From the NCBI RefSeq assembly GCF_900108485.1, contig NZ_FNXF01000015.1:1-64000 (forward strand): a DNA stretch of 64,000 bases, read 5' to 3'. The notes beneath the pieces were generated by a model. It ran no database searches and was not told where the DNA came from. It worked only from the letters and a program-made list of their open reading frames with translations. Shown here one piece after another: positions 54,978 to 62,594 of this stretch. Source of the stretch: Rheinheimera pacifica (GTDB lineage: Bacteria; Pseudomonadota; Gammaproteobacteria; Enterobacterales; Alteromonadaceae). The position numbers and the translations under genes are program-made. Positions within the stretch are counted from its first letter, which is position 1; every line of letters starts with the position of its first letter.

Positions 54978-57844
54978 GCCTGTTACGCATTAGTGTGCTG
55001 GCCGCAGCTTGCAGTTTACTGCTGCAAAGCTGTAGTTCAGTGCCCGAGCAAAACAAACGGCCGCGGCTGGCGGATTTACCGGCGTTTGATCGCAGCATGC
55101 TGTCTGCTGATCTTAGCGTAAGCGAGCAACAACTGGATATGATATACCAGCAGATACTCAGCATGCAGCCCGCCGAACAAACGCGTAAGCGTATTTTGTA
55201 TCGCTTATCGCAAATGCACACCAGCCAACTGGAACAATCCGAGCTGCCAACGGCACAGGAGCAAACTGCACTACGCGCTTTGGTACAGCGCTACGAACAA
55301 CTGCTGCGTGATTATCCGCAAGAGCCAAACAACGAACTGATCCGTTATCAGCTGGCGCGCAGTTACGATTTGCTGGCCGAGCAAAATGCCTGCCTGCAGC
55401 AGCTGGATATTTTGCTGCGCGATTATCCGTCTTCTCCCTTTGCCAGCGAAGTGTGGTTTCGTAAAGCCGATATTCATTATAGCTTTGCTGATTATGAGGC
55501 CGCCTTAGCCGCCTATTTAGCCGTGCTGAACGGCACTGACCCCACCTTACAGCAGCATGCCCGCTATATGGCCGGCTGGAGCTACTTTAAGTTACAGCAG
55601 TTTGAACAGGCCGATGAGCAGTTTTTACATCTGCTGGATGATACCTACACTGAATTACTGCTGACGGAAAACACCCAGCCACAGCAAAGCCTGCGCAGTG
55701 AAGTACTGCGCACCTTAAGCATTTCACTCAGTTACCAGCAACAGGGAGAAAGCCTGCAGGCACTATTACAACGGGTGCCTTATCGCAGTGGTGAGCGCTC
55801 TGTAGTGTATGTGGCCGAGCTGTATCAGACACTGGCACGTTTTTTAGCAGAAAAACAATTGCTGAGCGAAAGCCTGCACAGCTACCGGCTGTTTATTCAG
55901 CATTACCCGGCAACTATCACTGCAGCAGAGTTTCAGTTGTTGCTGATTGAGCATTATCTGGCGTCGGGTGAAGCTGATTTAGCCCTTGCGGCGCAGCAGG
56001 AATATATCAGCCTGTTTGGCCCGGGCTCAGCATTCTGGCAACAGGCCCGCAGCGCTGAGTTGGCGCAGGTGCAGCCATTATTGTTGCAGTATCTGGATTA
56101 CTTTGCCCGCGCCCATTATGCCGGCGCCACGGCATTAGAGGGCGATGACAGAACAACCGGCTTTGCCGCGGCCATACCGCTGTGGCAAAACATGCTGACA
56201 GTACTGCAGCAAACGCCAAACAGCGCGCACCCGCAGGCGAATACCAGCTACTCTCAGGCGGATATTAGCTATCTGCTGGCAGAATCTTATGCCGGTGCCG
56301 GCCAGTATGCTGCCGCGCTTGAGCTTTATACCTGGCTTGGCTATCAGGCGCCGTTAACCGATGCCAGCCTGTTTAGTGCTCAGGATGCCGCTTATAAAGC
56401 TTTACTGCTCAGCGAGCAGTTATCGTCTCAAAGTGACGCCGCAGCACTGGCTCTGTGGCAACAGCAAAGCCGGTTTGTGGCGCAGCACCGCCAGCACCCC
56501 GCAGCACAGCAGGTTGCACTGCAACAGCTGCAGCAGCGTTACCGTGAGCAGGATTATCAGGCTGTGCTGCTGTACAGCGCTGATGTGATTAACTGGGGCG
56601 ATAATCGGCAAAGCTCAGCTATGAATAACTCAGCTACGCAAAACTCAGCAGCGCCAAGCCAGCGCGCATTAGTGCAGGAAGCGCAGTTTTTACAAAGCCA
56701 GAGCGAGCTGGCACTAAAGCAATATGCCGCTGCAGAGCAGAGTATTAACTCGCTATTGCAGCAAACCTTGCCAGCAGATCGCCGCGAACTGTTAAAGGCG
56801 CAACTAGCGTCCAGTATTTATCAGCAGGCGCAGCAAAAAGATGCTTCACTGCTGGCAGTGCAGGCACATTTACAGCGTTTGTTAAGCGCATTGCCGCAGT
56901 CGGAATATCACGAAGCCGCGGCTTATCAGCAAATAGAATTACAGCTGGCGGCCAGGGATTATCCGGCAGCAATTACGCTGCTAAGTGCTTTTATTCAGCG
57001 TTATCCCGGTACCGAGCGTACAACGGCAGCCAAAGCGCTGCTGCTGGACAGTTACGAGCAAGCTGAGCAGTGGGATAAAGCTGCCGCGCAACTAGTAATA
57101 CTGAGCAGCGAAGGTGATGTGCAGCAACAGCGCGAAGCCTTGTATCTGGCGGCGCAGTATTATCAGCGTGCCAACCACAACGACAAAGCGCTTGAGGCCT
57201 GGCGCAGCTATGCCAACCGTTATCTGCAGCCGCATCTGTTGGCGCAGGAGGCGCGGTATCAGCTGGTGCAGTTGTATCAGCAGCAGAGGGATCTGTCGCG
57301 GCAGAACTTCTGGCGGGAAAAAATCGCCAGCTTTGAGCAACAGTTTGCCAGCGAAGGAAACGAGCGCACCAGGCAGTTAGCCGCGCAGGCACTGTTGCAA
57401 CTGGGGCAGCACGAAAGCAATTTGTTTGCCGCAATCAGGCTTAGCCATCCGCTGCGGCAAAGCTTACAGCAAAAACGTCAGCATATGAGTGGTGCTATTA
57501 AGCACTATGAGCAAGCCATTAGCTATGGCGTTGCCTCAATGGTTAGTGAAGCCCAGTTCAGAGTAGCGGAGTTATATCAGCAAATGGCCACGGCTTTGCT
57601 GCAGTCAGACCGGCCCAAAGGGTTGGACGAGCTGGCGCTGGAAGAATACGAGCTATTGCTGGAAGAGCAGGCGTTTCCGTTTGAAGAGCAAGCCATTGCT
57701 ATTTACCAGCAAAATACCCGCCTGACTCAACAGCAGGTATGGGACAGTTGGGTGCAGCAAAGTTTTATCCGGTTGGCGCAGTTGCTGCCGGCCAAATTTA
57801 ATAAAACCGAAGCCTATACCGGAGTAGCCGATGCCGCTGATTAA
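54974..57844 (+). CDS. Large TPR lipoprotein
   Basis: 956 residues; lipobox LLLQSC (lipid Cys about 18). Almost wholly tetratricopeptide/SEL1-like helical repeats, for example RYQLARSYDLLAEQNACLQQLDILLRDYP, AYLAVLNGTDPTLQQHARYMAGWSYFKLQQFEQADEQF and AITLLSAFIQRYPGTERTTAAKALLLDSYEQAEQWDKAA, similar in style to YbgF/CpoB and Glt/Agl TPR proteins. Likely a periplasmic scaffold attached to a membrane. Overlaps neighbours by 4 and 14 bases. Confidence 0.82.
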   Translation: MSLLRISVLAAACSLLLQSCSSVPEQNKRPRLADLPAFDRSMLSADLSVSEQQLDMIYQQILSMQPAEQTRKRILYRLSQMHTSQLEQSELPTAQEQTALRALVQRYEQLLRDYPQEPNNELIRYQLARSYDLLAEQNACLQQLDILLRDYPSSPFASEVWFRKADIHYSFADYEAALAAYLAVLNGTDPTLQQHARYMAGWSYFKLQQFEQADEQFLHLLDDTYTELLLTENTQPQQSLRSEVLRTLSISLSYQQQGESLQALLQRVPYRSGERSVVYVAELYQTLARFLAEKQLLSESLHSYRLFIQHYPATITAAEFQLLLIEHYLASGEADLALAAQQEYISLFGPGSAFWQQARSAELAQVQPLLLQYLDYFARAHYAGATALEGDDRTTGFAAAIPLWQNMLTVLQQTPNSAHPQANTSYSQADISYLLAESYAGAGQYAAALELYTWLGYQAPLTDASLFSAQDAAYKALLLSEQLSSQSDAAALALWQQQSRFVAQHRQHPAAQQVALQQLQQRYREQDYQAVLLYSADVINWGDNRQSSAMNNSATQNSAAPSQRALVQEAQFLQSQSELALKQYAAAEQSINSLLQQTLPADRRELLKAQLASSIYQQAQQKDASLLAVQAHLQRLLSALPQSEYHEAAAYQQIELQLAARDYPAAITLLSAFIQRYPGTERTTAAKALLLDSYEQAEQWDKAAAQLVILSSEGDVQQQREALYLAAQYYQRANHNDKALEAWRSYANRYLQPHLLAQEARYQLVQLYQQQRDLSRQNFWREKIASFEQQFASEGNERTRQLAAQALLQLGQHESNLFAAIRLSHPLRQSLQQKRQHMSGAIKHYEQAISYGVASMVSEAQFRVAELYQQMATALLQSDRPKGLDELALEEYELLLEEQAFPFEEQAIAIYQQNTRLTQQQVWDSWVQQSFIRLAQLLPAKFNKTEAYTGVADAAD

Positions 57845-58439
57845 GCCTGCTTTGGTTAAGTATTTTCTGGCAGCAGCCTTATGCAGCCTGGCCGCTTGCA
57901 GCCAGTTGCCGGTATCCAACGCACCTGCAGTGCCGGTGGTTGCTGCTGTGCAGCTCAATGCTTTGCAGCAGCAACAATTTACCGAAGGTAAAGCCTTGTT
58001 AATAGCAGGCCAGTACAGTGCGGCGCAAAACATCTTCAGTGCGCTGGCAACGCAGCAAAGCAGCTTTGCCGGTATCTGGTATAACCTGGCGTTAAGCCAG
58101 TGGCACAGTGGTGATGCTGCCAGCGCACAAAGCAGCCTGCAACAGGCGGTGCATGCCTCTGCCGCTCACAGTGCCAGCCATAATTTGCTAGGTATTTTGG
58201 CCCGCCAGCAAGGTAACTTTCGCCAGGCTGAGCGGCATTTTCAGCGGGCGTTACAGGCACAACCAGATTACGCCCTGGCGCATAAAAATCTGGCATTTTT
58301 ATATGAGCTGTACCTCGGCCAGCCGCTAGCGGCGCATTACCACTACCAGCAATACTATGCCATGACGCAAGATGAGCAGGCGAAAGCCTGGCTGGCACTG
58401 CTGGAACAACAATTGGATCAGGAGGCAGCTAATGAATAG
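57831..58439 (+). CDS. TPR lipoprotein
   Basis: 202 residues; signal and lipobox CSLAAC (lipid Cys about 23). Three to four TPRs between 45 and 160 (EGKALLIAGQYSAAQNIFSALA, WYNLALSQWHSGDAASAQSSLQQAV, HNLLGILARQQGNFRQAERHFQRALQAQPDYALAHKNLAFLYE). Resembles PilF/NlpI-like pilotin-type TPR lipoproteins in size. Overlaps the next gene by 8 bases. Confidence 0.85.
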   Translation: MPLIKPALVKYFLAAALCSLAACSQLPVSNAPAVPVVAAVQLNALQQQQFTEGKALLIAGQYSAAQNIFSALATQQSSFAGIWYNLALSQWHSGDAASAQSSLQQAVHASAAHSASHNLLGILARQQGNFRQAERHFQRALQAQPDYALAHKNLAFLYELYLGQPLAAHYHYQQYYAMTQDEQAKAWLALLEQQLDQEAANE

Positions 58440-58734
58440 GCTGATGTTAGTTGGCATAGTGTTAGTGGCCAGTTTTAGCCTGCTGGCGCAACAGCGCACG
58501 CAGCAGGTACAGGTGGAAAGCACTATTAGTGGTAATCAGGAGCAACCGAAAACCATTTATGTGCTGCCGTGGCAAAGCCCGGTTAGCGTGATCCGCATTC
58601 CCGGCGAGCCATTAACCCAGCAGGCACCGGCACTGTCGCCACTGGATCGGCAGCAATTTTTACGTTTTATCGCTGTACAGCAGGGCAACCAGGCTGGCGC
58701 GGCTACCCCAACAGTTAATCCACAAAAGCAATAA
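58432..58734 (+). CDS. Small exported hypothetical protein
   Basis: 100 residues from the ATG at 58432 with GGAGG 6 bases upstream. A signal peptide (MLVGIVLVASFSLLAQ) precedes a short beta-like region (QQVQVESTISGNQEQPKTIYVLPWQ) and a Gln/Ala-rich end. No known domain. Its place just before exbB suggests an accessory part of the motor or scaffold. Confidence 0.65.
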   Translation: MNRLMLVGIVLVASFSLLAQQRTQQVQVESTISGNQEQPKTIYVLPWQSPVSVIRIPGEPLTQQAPALSPLDRQQFLRFIAVQQGNQAGAATPTVNPQKQ

Positions 58735-58747
58735 GAGGACATTTTTC

Positions 58748-59407
58748 ATGGAGTTGTTAAACGGCATGGTTCGGTTTTTACAGGAAGGCGGCGTGTTTAT
58801 TTATCCTATCGCTTTTATCCTGGTGCTTGGCATCGTTATTGCCGTTGAACGCTGGTGGTTTTTACGCAGTGTGTATGGCGTAAACCAGCGCGCTATGGCG
58901 CAGGTACAAAGTGCAGTAGCACAGGCCGACATCAGCCGCATTGTACAACTGGCCGCCAGCAGTAGTGCTCCGATCCTGGCGATGCTGGCCAGTGGCGTAC
59001 ACCGGCTGCGCTCATCGTCCAAGCGTGAAGATATGGAGTACGCGATGGAAGAAGTGGTACTGGAATACAGTCTGCGTCTGCAAAAACGCACACCTTTTCT
59101 GGCCACCCTGGCCAACGTAGCCACTTTGCTTGGCCTGCTGGGGACCATTATGGGTTTAATTGCCGCGTTTTCGGCGGTAGCCAATGCTGATCCTTCAGAG
59201 AAAGCCAGCTTGTTGTCATCGAGTATTTCGGTAGCAATGAACACCACCGCCTTTGGCCTTATTACCGCCATTCCACTGGTGTTTGTCCATGCCTTACTGC
59301 AGGGCAAAACAGCCAGCATTATCGATACCATGGAAATGTCCGGCATTAAGCTGATGAACAGTATTGCCAAACAAACTGATGGTGGCGCGGATGATAAAAA
59401 GGCGTAA
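58748..59407 (+). CDS. ExbB/TolQ/MotA-family proton channel subunit
   Basis: 219 residues, three membrane helices (about 15-36, 117-143, 160-185). The channel core shows TLANVATLLGLLGTIMGLIAAFSAVANAD and LSSSISVAMNTTAFGLITAIPLVFVHALL, with the pore threonines of ExbB/TolQ conserved. With the two ExbD genes behind it, it should form a 5:2-type rotary stator powered by the proton gradient. Overlaps the first exbD by 17 bases. Confidence 0.94.
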   Translation: MELLNGMVRFLQEGGVFIYPIAFILVLGIVIAVERWWFLRSVYGVNQRAMAQVQSAVAQADISRIVQLAASSSAPILAMLASGVHRLRSSSKREDMEYAMEEVVLEYSLRLQKRTPFLATLANVATLLGLLGTIMGLIAAFSAVANADPSEKASLLSSSISVAMNTTAFGLITAIPLVFVHALLQGKTASIIDTMEMSGIKLMNSIAKQTDGGADDKKA

Positions 59408-59909
59408 AGCACCCCTTGCCGATGCCGAGCTTGATATCACGTCCTTTATGAACCTGATGATCGTGCTGGTGCCGGTATTGCTGCTAAGCCTGGTGTTTGC
59501 GCAAATTCGCGTGCTGAATATTCAGCTGCCGCCATTAAGCGAACAGCAACTGCAGCAAGAGCAAGAACAGCCGCAGCAACTGGAACTGGAAATTCACGCC
59601 GACAGGCTGCGGCTGAATTATCCGGCCGGTGAACCGCTGCGGGTATTTGAACTGACAGAGCAAGGCAGGCTGGATTTTGCCGCGCTTAGCCTGTACCTGC
59701 AGGATTTAAAGCTAACTTTCTCGCAAAAACAGATAGAAAAACAAGATATTACCATTCTGGCACCCGACGATCTGGACTACCAGACGCTGGTAACGGCAAT
59801 GGACACCGTGCGCTCGTTTAAAGCCGTGGTAGCTGCGCAGTTGGTTGATGCAGAGCTGTTTCCGCAAATATCACTGGGCGAGCTGCCCAAAGCGGAGGGC
59901 CGTGAATGA
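59391..59909 (+). CDS. ExbD-family protein 1, Asn replacing the channel Asp
   Basis: 172 residues from the ATG at 59391. One membrane helix (about 17-40) reading LDITSFMNLMIVLVPVLLL; aligned with ExbD (FIDVMLVL), the proton-carrying Asp is Asn21. The periplasmic domain (about 60-170) carries KQDITILAPDDLDYQTLVTAMDTVRS, the usual ExbD/TolR fold. This 'FMNLM' ExbD type is usually encoded beside a second, Asp-containing ExbD, as here. Four-base overlap with the next gene. Confidence 0.9.
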   Translation: MIKRRKAPLADAELDITSFMNLMIVLVPVLLLSLVFAQIRVLNIQLPPLSEQQLQQEQEQPQQLELEIHADRLRLNYPAGEPLRVFELTEQGRLDFAALSLYLQDLKLTFSQKQIEKQDITILAPDDLDYQTLVTAMDTVRSFKAVVAAQLVDAELFPQISLGELPKAEGRE

Positions 59910-60427
59910 AAATGTCATTTCGCGCCAAACGCTTAGAGCGGCAGAACCAACGTTTGGCGCAGGCCGGTAAACTGAACCTGGTCGCGTTGATGGATATTTT
60001 TACCATACTGGTGTTCTTTCTAATGGTGAATCAGTCTGAAGTTAAAGTGCTGCAAAGCAATAAAGATATCAACCTGCCGCGCTCAGTATCTGAGCAGTTA
60101 CCCAGCGAAAAAGTGATGTTAACCATTACCGCTAACGGTGTACTGGTGCAGGGCAAACCGGTGTGGCAGGGCGACTGGCAACAAGACAGTAATAACTGGC
60201 TGCCCGAACTGTCGGAGGCGTTAACCACTGAGCTGGATTATCTGGCCAACCGGGCCGGGCCTTTAGCGCCAGAGCAACAGCAGGTGGGCCGGGCACTAAC
60301 TATTTTAGGTGATGCCTCTGTGCCTTACGCGCTGCTGCGCCGGTTAATGGCTATTTGTGCTGCTACCGAATACCGCGATTTATCGTTGGCGGTAGAGGCA
60401 ATGGCACCGGCCGTGGAGGCGCCATGA
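59906..60427 (+). CDS. ExbD-family protein 2, with channel Asp
   Basis: 173 residues. A basic cytoplasmic start (KMSFRAKRLERQNQRLA) precedes the membrane helix LNLVALMDIFTILVFFLMV with Asp30 at the proton-carrying position. The periplasmic domain has VLQSNKDINLPRSV and KVMLTITANGVLVQGKPVW, and a C-terminal LRRLMAICAATEYRDLSLAVE. Forms an unequal pair with ExbD 1. Overlaps the AgmX-like gene by 4 bases. Confidence 0.92.
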   Translation: MKMSFRAKRLERQNQRLAQAGKLNLVALMDIFTILVFFLMVNQSEVKVLQSNKDINLPRSVSEQLPSEKVMLTITANGVLVQGKPVWQGDWQQDSNNWLPELSEALTTELDYLANRAGPLAPEQQQVGRALTILGDASVPYALLRRLMAICAATEYRDLSLAVEAMAPAVEAP

Positions 60428-61371
60428 CAACGGCAACTCTCACTGATAACAACAACTGGCAATTTGAAGATCAACGCTTTTACCGGCTGTTATGGCTGGG
60501 TTTTGCGCTATGGCTGATATTTGCAGTACTGATACCCGCGCTGACAGTGCCGGAGCGCAGCCGGCAAGTGCAGGAGCAACTACCACCGCAACTGGCGCGG
60601 GTTGTGCTGGAAGAGCGCAAAGCCCCACCGCCACCAGAGCCGCCACCGGTGCAGGAGCCGTTGCCGCAGCCAAAACCCGAGCCGGTTGCCGTAACCGAAC
60701 CTGTGCCTGCTGCCGCTGAACCGGTAAAGCCAGACCCACAACGGGCGCGCGAACAAGCGCAGCAGGCCGGTTTGCTGGCAATGAAAGATGATTTGGCAGA
60801 GCTGCGGCAAAGCTTTCAGCTGAACAATACCGCACCACAGGTAAAAAGCAGCGGCGAACAACAAGCTACCCAGGTAGAGCGTAAGCTGCTGCGCAATGAC
60901 GCCAGTAAACAATTTGCGGCGGCGCAGGCTGCTGCAGTGGCTGGCGATATAGCACGTTCTGAACTGGCTGATACTGGCACGACCGCGCTGGCCGAAGCTG
61001 AACTAAAGGGCTTATCAGCCACCGGCAGCGCTGAGCAGCAAAACCGCAGCAATGCCAATGCCAGCGCTAACAGCGCCGGGCATGGCCGCTCAGAAGCCGC
61101 TATCCGCCGGGTGCTGGAAGCAAATAAAAGCAGCCTGTACACGCTGTACAGCCGGGCCCTGCGTGCCAACCCCTTACTAAAAGGCAAGGTGGTGTTTGAG
61201 CTGGTGATTAAGCCAGATGGCAGCCTGGCAGAAGTGACCATAGTGCAAAGTGAGCTGAACGACAGCAAGCTGGAGCGGCAGTTGGTGCTGCGCCTGGGTT
61301 CCGTTAATTTTGGTGCTGAAGCTGTAGCTTTAACCCGTTCGCAGTGGACAGTAGAATTTTTACCGGGCTGA
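60424..61371 (+). CDS. TonB-like energy transducer (AgmX/PglI C-terminal domain)
   Basis: 315 residues from the ATG at 60424. Layout as in TonB: short cytoplasmic start, one membrane helix (about 22-42), a Pro/Glu-rich periplasm-spanning stretch (about 60-115, PPPPEPPPVQEPLPQPKPEP), an Ala/Gln-rich helix region, and a C-terminal AgmX/PglI domain (about 225-315: AIRRVLEANKSSLYTLYSRAL, GKVVFELVIKPDGSLAEVTIV). The AgmX/PglI domain is known from Myxococcus gliding proteins. It should pass ExbB/ExbD force to an outer-membrane or periplasmic partner. Confidence 0.9.
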   Translation: MTTATLTDNNNWQFEDQRFYRLLWLGFALWLIFAVLIPALTVPERSRQVQEQLPPQLARVVLEERKAPPPPEPPPVQEPLPQPKPEPVAVTEPVPAAAEPVKPDPQRAREQAQQAGLLAMKDDLAELRQSFQLNNTAPQVKSSGEQQATQVERKLLRNDASKQFAAAQAAAVAGDIARSELADTGTTALAEAELKGLSATGSAEQQNRSNANASANSAGHGRSEAAIRRVLEANKSSLYTLYSRALRANPLLKGKVVFELVIKPDGSLAEVTIVQSELNDSKLERQLVLRLGSVNFGAEAVALTRSQWTVEFLPG

Positions 61372-61394
61372 TAACACAGCCGGAGGTGATAAAA

Positions 61395-62591
61395 ATGCGT
61401 TATCTAGGCTATGTCAGAGTAATGGTGTTTGGCAGTTTGCTCTTTGCTGCGATAGCGCAGGCCGGTTCACTGGAGCAGGCAAAAAGGCTGCATGACCGTA
61501 TCGCAGGTGTACCGGCAGATGCGGCCACCTTAAGCCAGATGCAGGCGTTGATTGATGGCGGTAATGCCGCGGCGGCAGCGGAGCTGGCCATGCAGCACCC
61601 GGATTTTTACCGTACTACGCTTAAGTTGTTTGCCTCAGCGGCAACCAACCGCGAGCTGGACGTGTTTGAACCGCTGAACGATTACAGTGCCACCGTGATC
61701 GGTCTGGTGCGCGATGATGTAGATTTTCGCCAGTTGCTGCAAACCGACATTTTATATGTTGGCGCCGACAGCCTGGGTTTACCGCCGTATCAGAGTAACA
61801 ATAACGAACATTATCTGGCACTGGAGCGCGAGGCCGTCGATTTAGCCCAGCACTTGCAGCCAAGGGCGCAAAGCACGTTAAATGGTATTCCGGCAGATGC
61901 AGCCGCGGGGGTTATGACCAGCCGTGCGGCCGCCAAAGCGTTTTTTTATCTGGGTACTAACCGCGCCATGTTTCGTTTTACCCTGATGAGCCAACTGTGC
62001 ACCGACTTAGAGCCGCTGCAGGATATCACTACACCAACCGACCGCATCCGGCAGGATGTCAGCCGCAGCCCGGGCGGTGACAGCCGTATTTTTAACAACC
62101 GCTGTGTCGGCTGCCATGCCGGCATGGACCCCCTGGCACAAGCTTTTGCTTATTACGATTACCAGTTTACTGACGAAAGCGGCAGCAATGGCCGGGTTTT
62201 TTATCAGCAAAGCGGTACACAAAATGAAGGCACACAAAGCCGGGTACAATCCAAATATCATATCAATGCCGGCACCTTCCCGTATGGCTTTCGCACACAG
62301 GATGACAGCTGGACTAACTATTGGCGCGAAGGGCAAAACCAGGCGCTGGGCTGGGATAACAGCTTGCCGGGTGAAGGGAACGGCGCCAGAAGCCTGGGCC
62401 AGGAGCTGGCCAACAGCACGGCTTTTGCTCAGTGCCAGGTAAAAAAGGTGTTTCGTACTGTGTGTCTGCGAGAGCCGGAAAACCTCAGCGACGTTAGTGC
62501 ACTGCACAGCATTACCGACAGTTTTCGCAGTGGCGGTTACCGCCTGAAACAGGTGTTTGCCGACACCGCGACTTATTGTATGGGAGACTAA
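61395..62591 (+). CDS. Exported single-CxxCH haem protein, DUF1588/DUF1585-like
   Basis: 398 residues from the ATG at 61395; GGAGG (61382-61386) lies 8 bases upstream. Signal peptide 1-23. One c-type haem motif CVGCH (237-241), followed by AGMDPLAQAFAYYDY, which matches the DUF1588 pattern (CxxCHxxMDPxxxAxxxYD) known from Planctomycete-type cytochromes. The C-terminal SFRSGGYRLKQVFADTATYC resembles the DUF1585 end. Probably periplasmic. Confidence 0.75.
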   Translation: MRYLGYVRVMVFGSLLFAAIAQAGSLEQAKRLHDRIAGVPADAATLSQMQALIDGGNAAAAAELAMQHPDFYRTTLKLFASAATNRELDVFEPLNDYSATVIGLVRDDVDFRQLLQTDILYVGADSLGLPPYQSNNNEHYLALEREAVDLAQHLQPRAQSTLNGIPADAAAGVMTSRAAAKAFFYLGTNRAMFRFTLMSQLCTDLEPLQDITTPTDRIRQDVSRSPGGDSRIFNNRCVGCHAGMDPLAQAFAYYDYQFTDESGSNGRVFYQQSGTQNEGTQSRVQSKYHINAGTFPYGFRTQDDSWTNYWREGQNQALGWDNSLPGEGNGARSLGQELANSTAFAQCQVKKVFRTVCLREPENLSDVSALHSITDSFRSGGYRLKQVFADTATYCMGD

Positions 62592-62594
62592 CCG

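Noticed and set aside
60492..60719. Ala/Thr-rich plus-strand frame inside the AgmX-type gene
   Set aside because: Out-of-frame reading of the proline-rich linker; no ribosome site.
58748..61371. Classical TonB-ExbB-ExbD iron uptake set
   Set aside because: No TonB-dependent receptor or siderophore gene nearby; the transducer has an AgmX/PglI rather than a TonB C-terminus, and there are two unlike ExbDs with TPR scaffolds.
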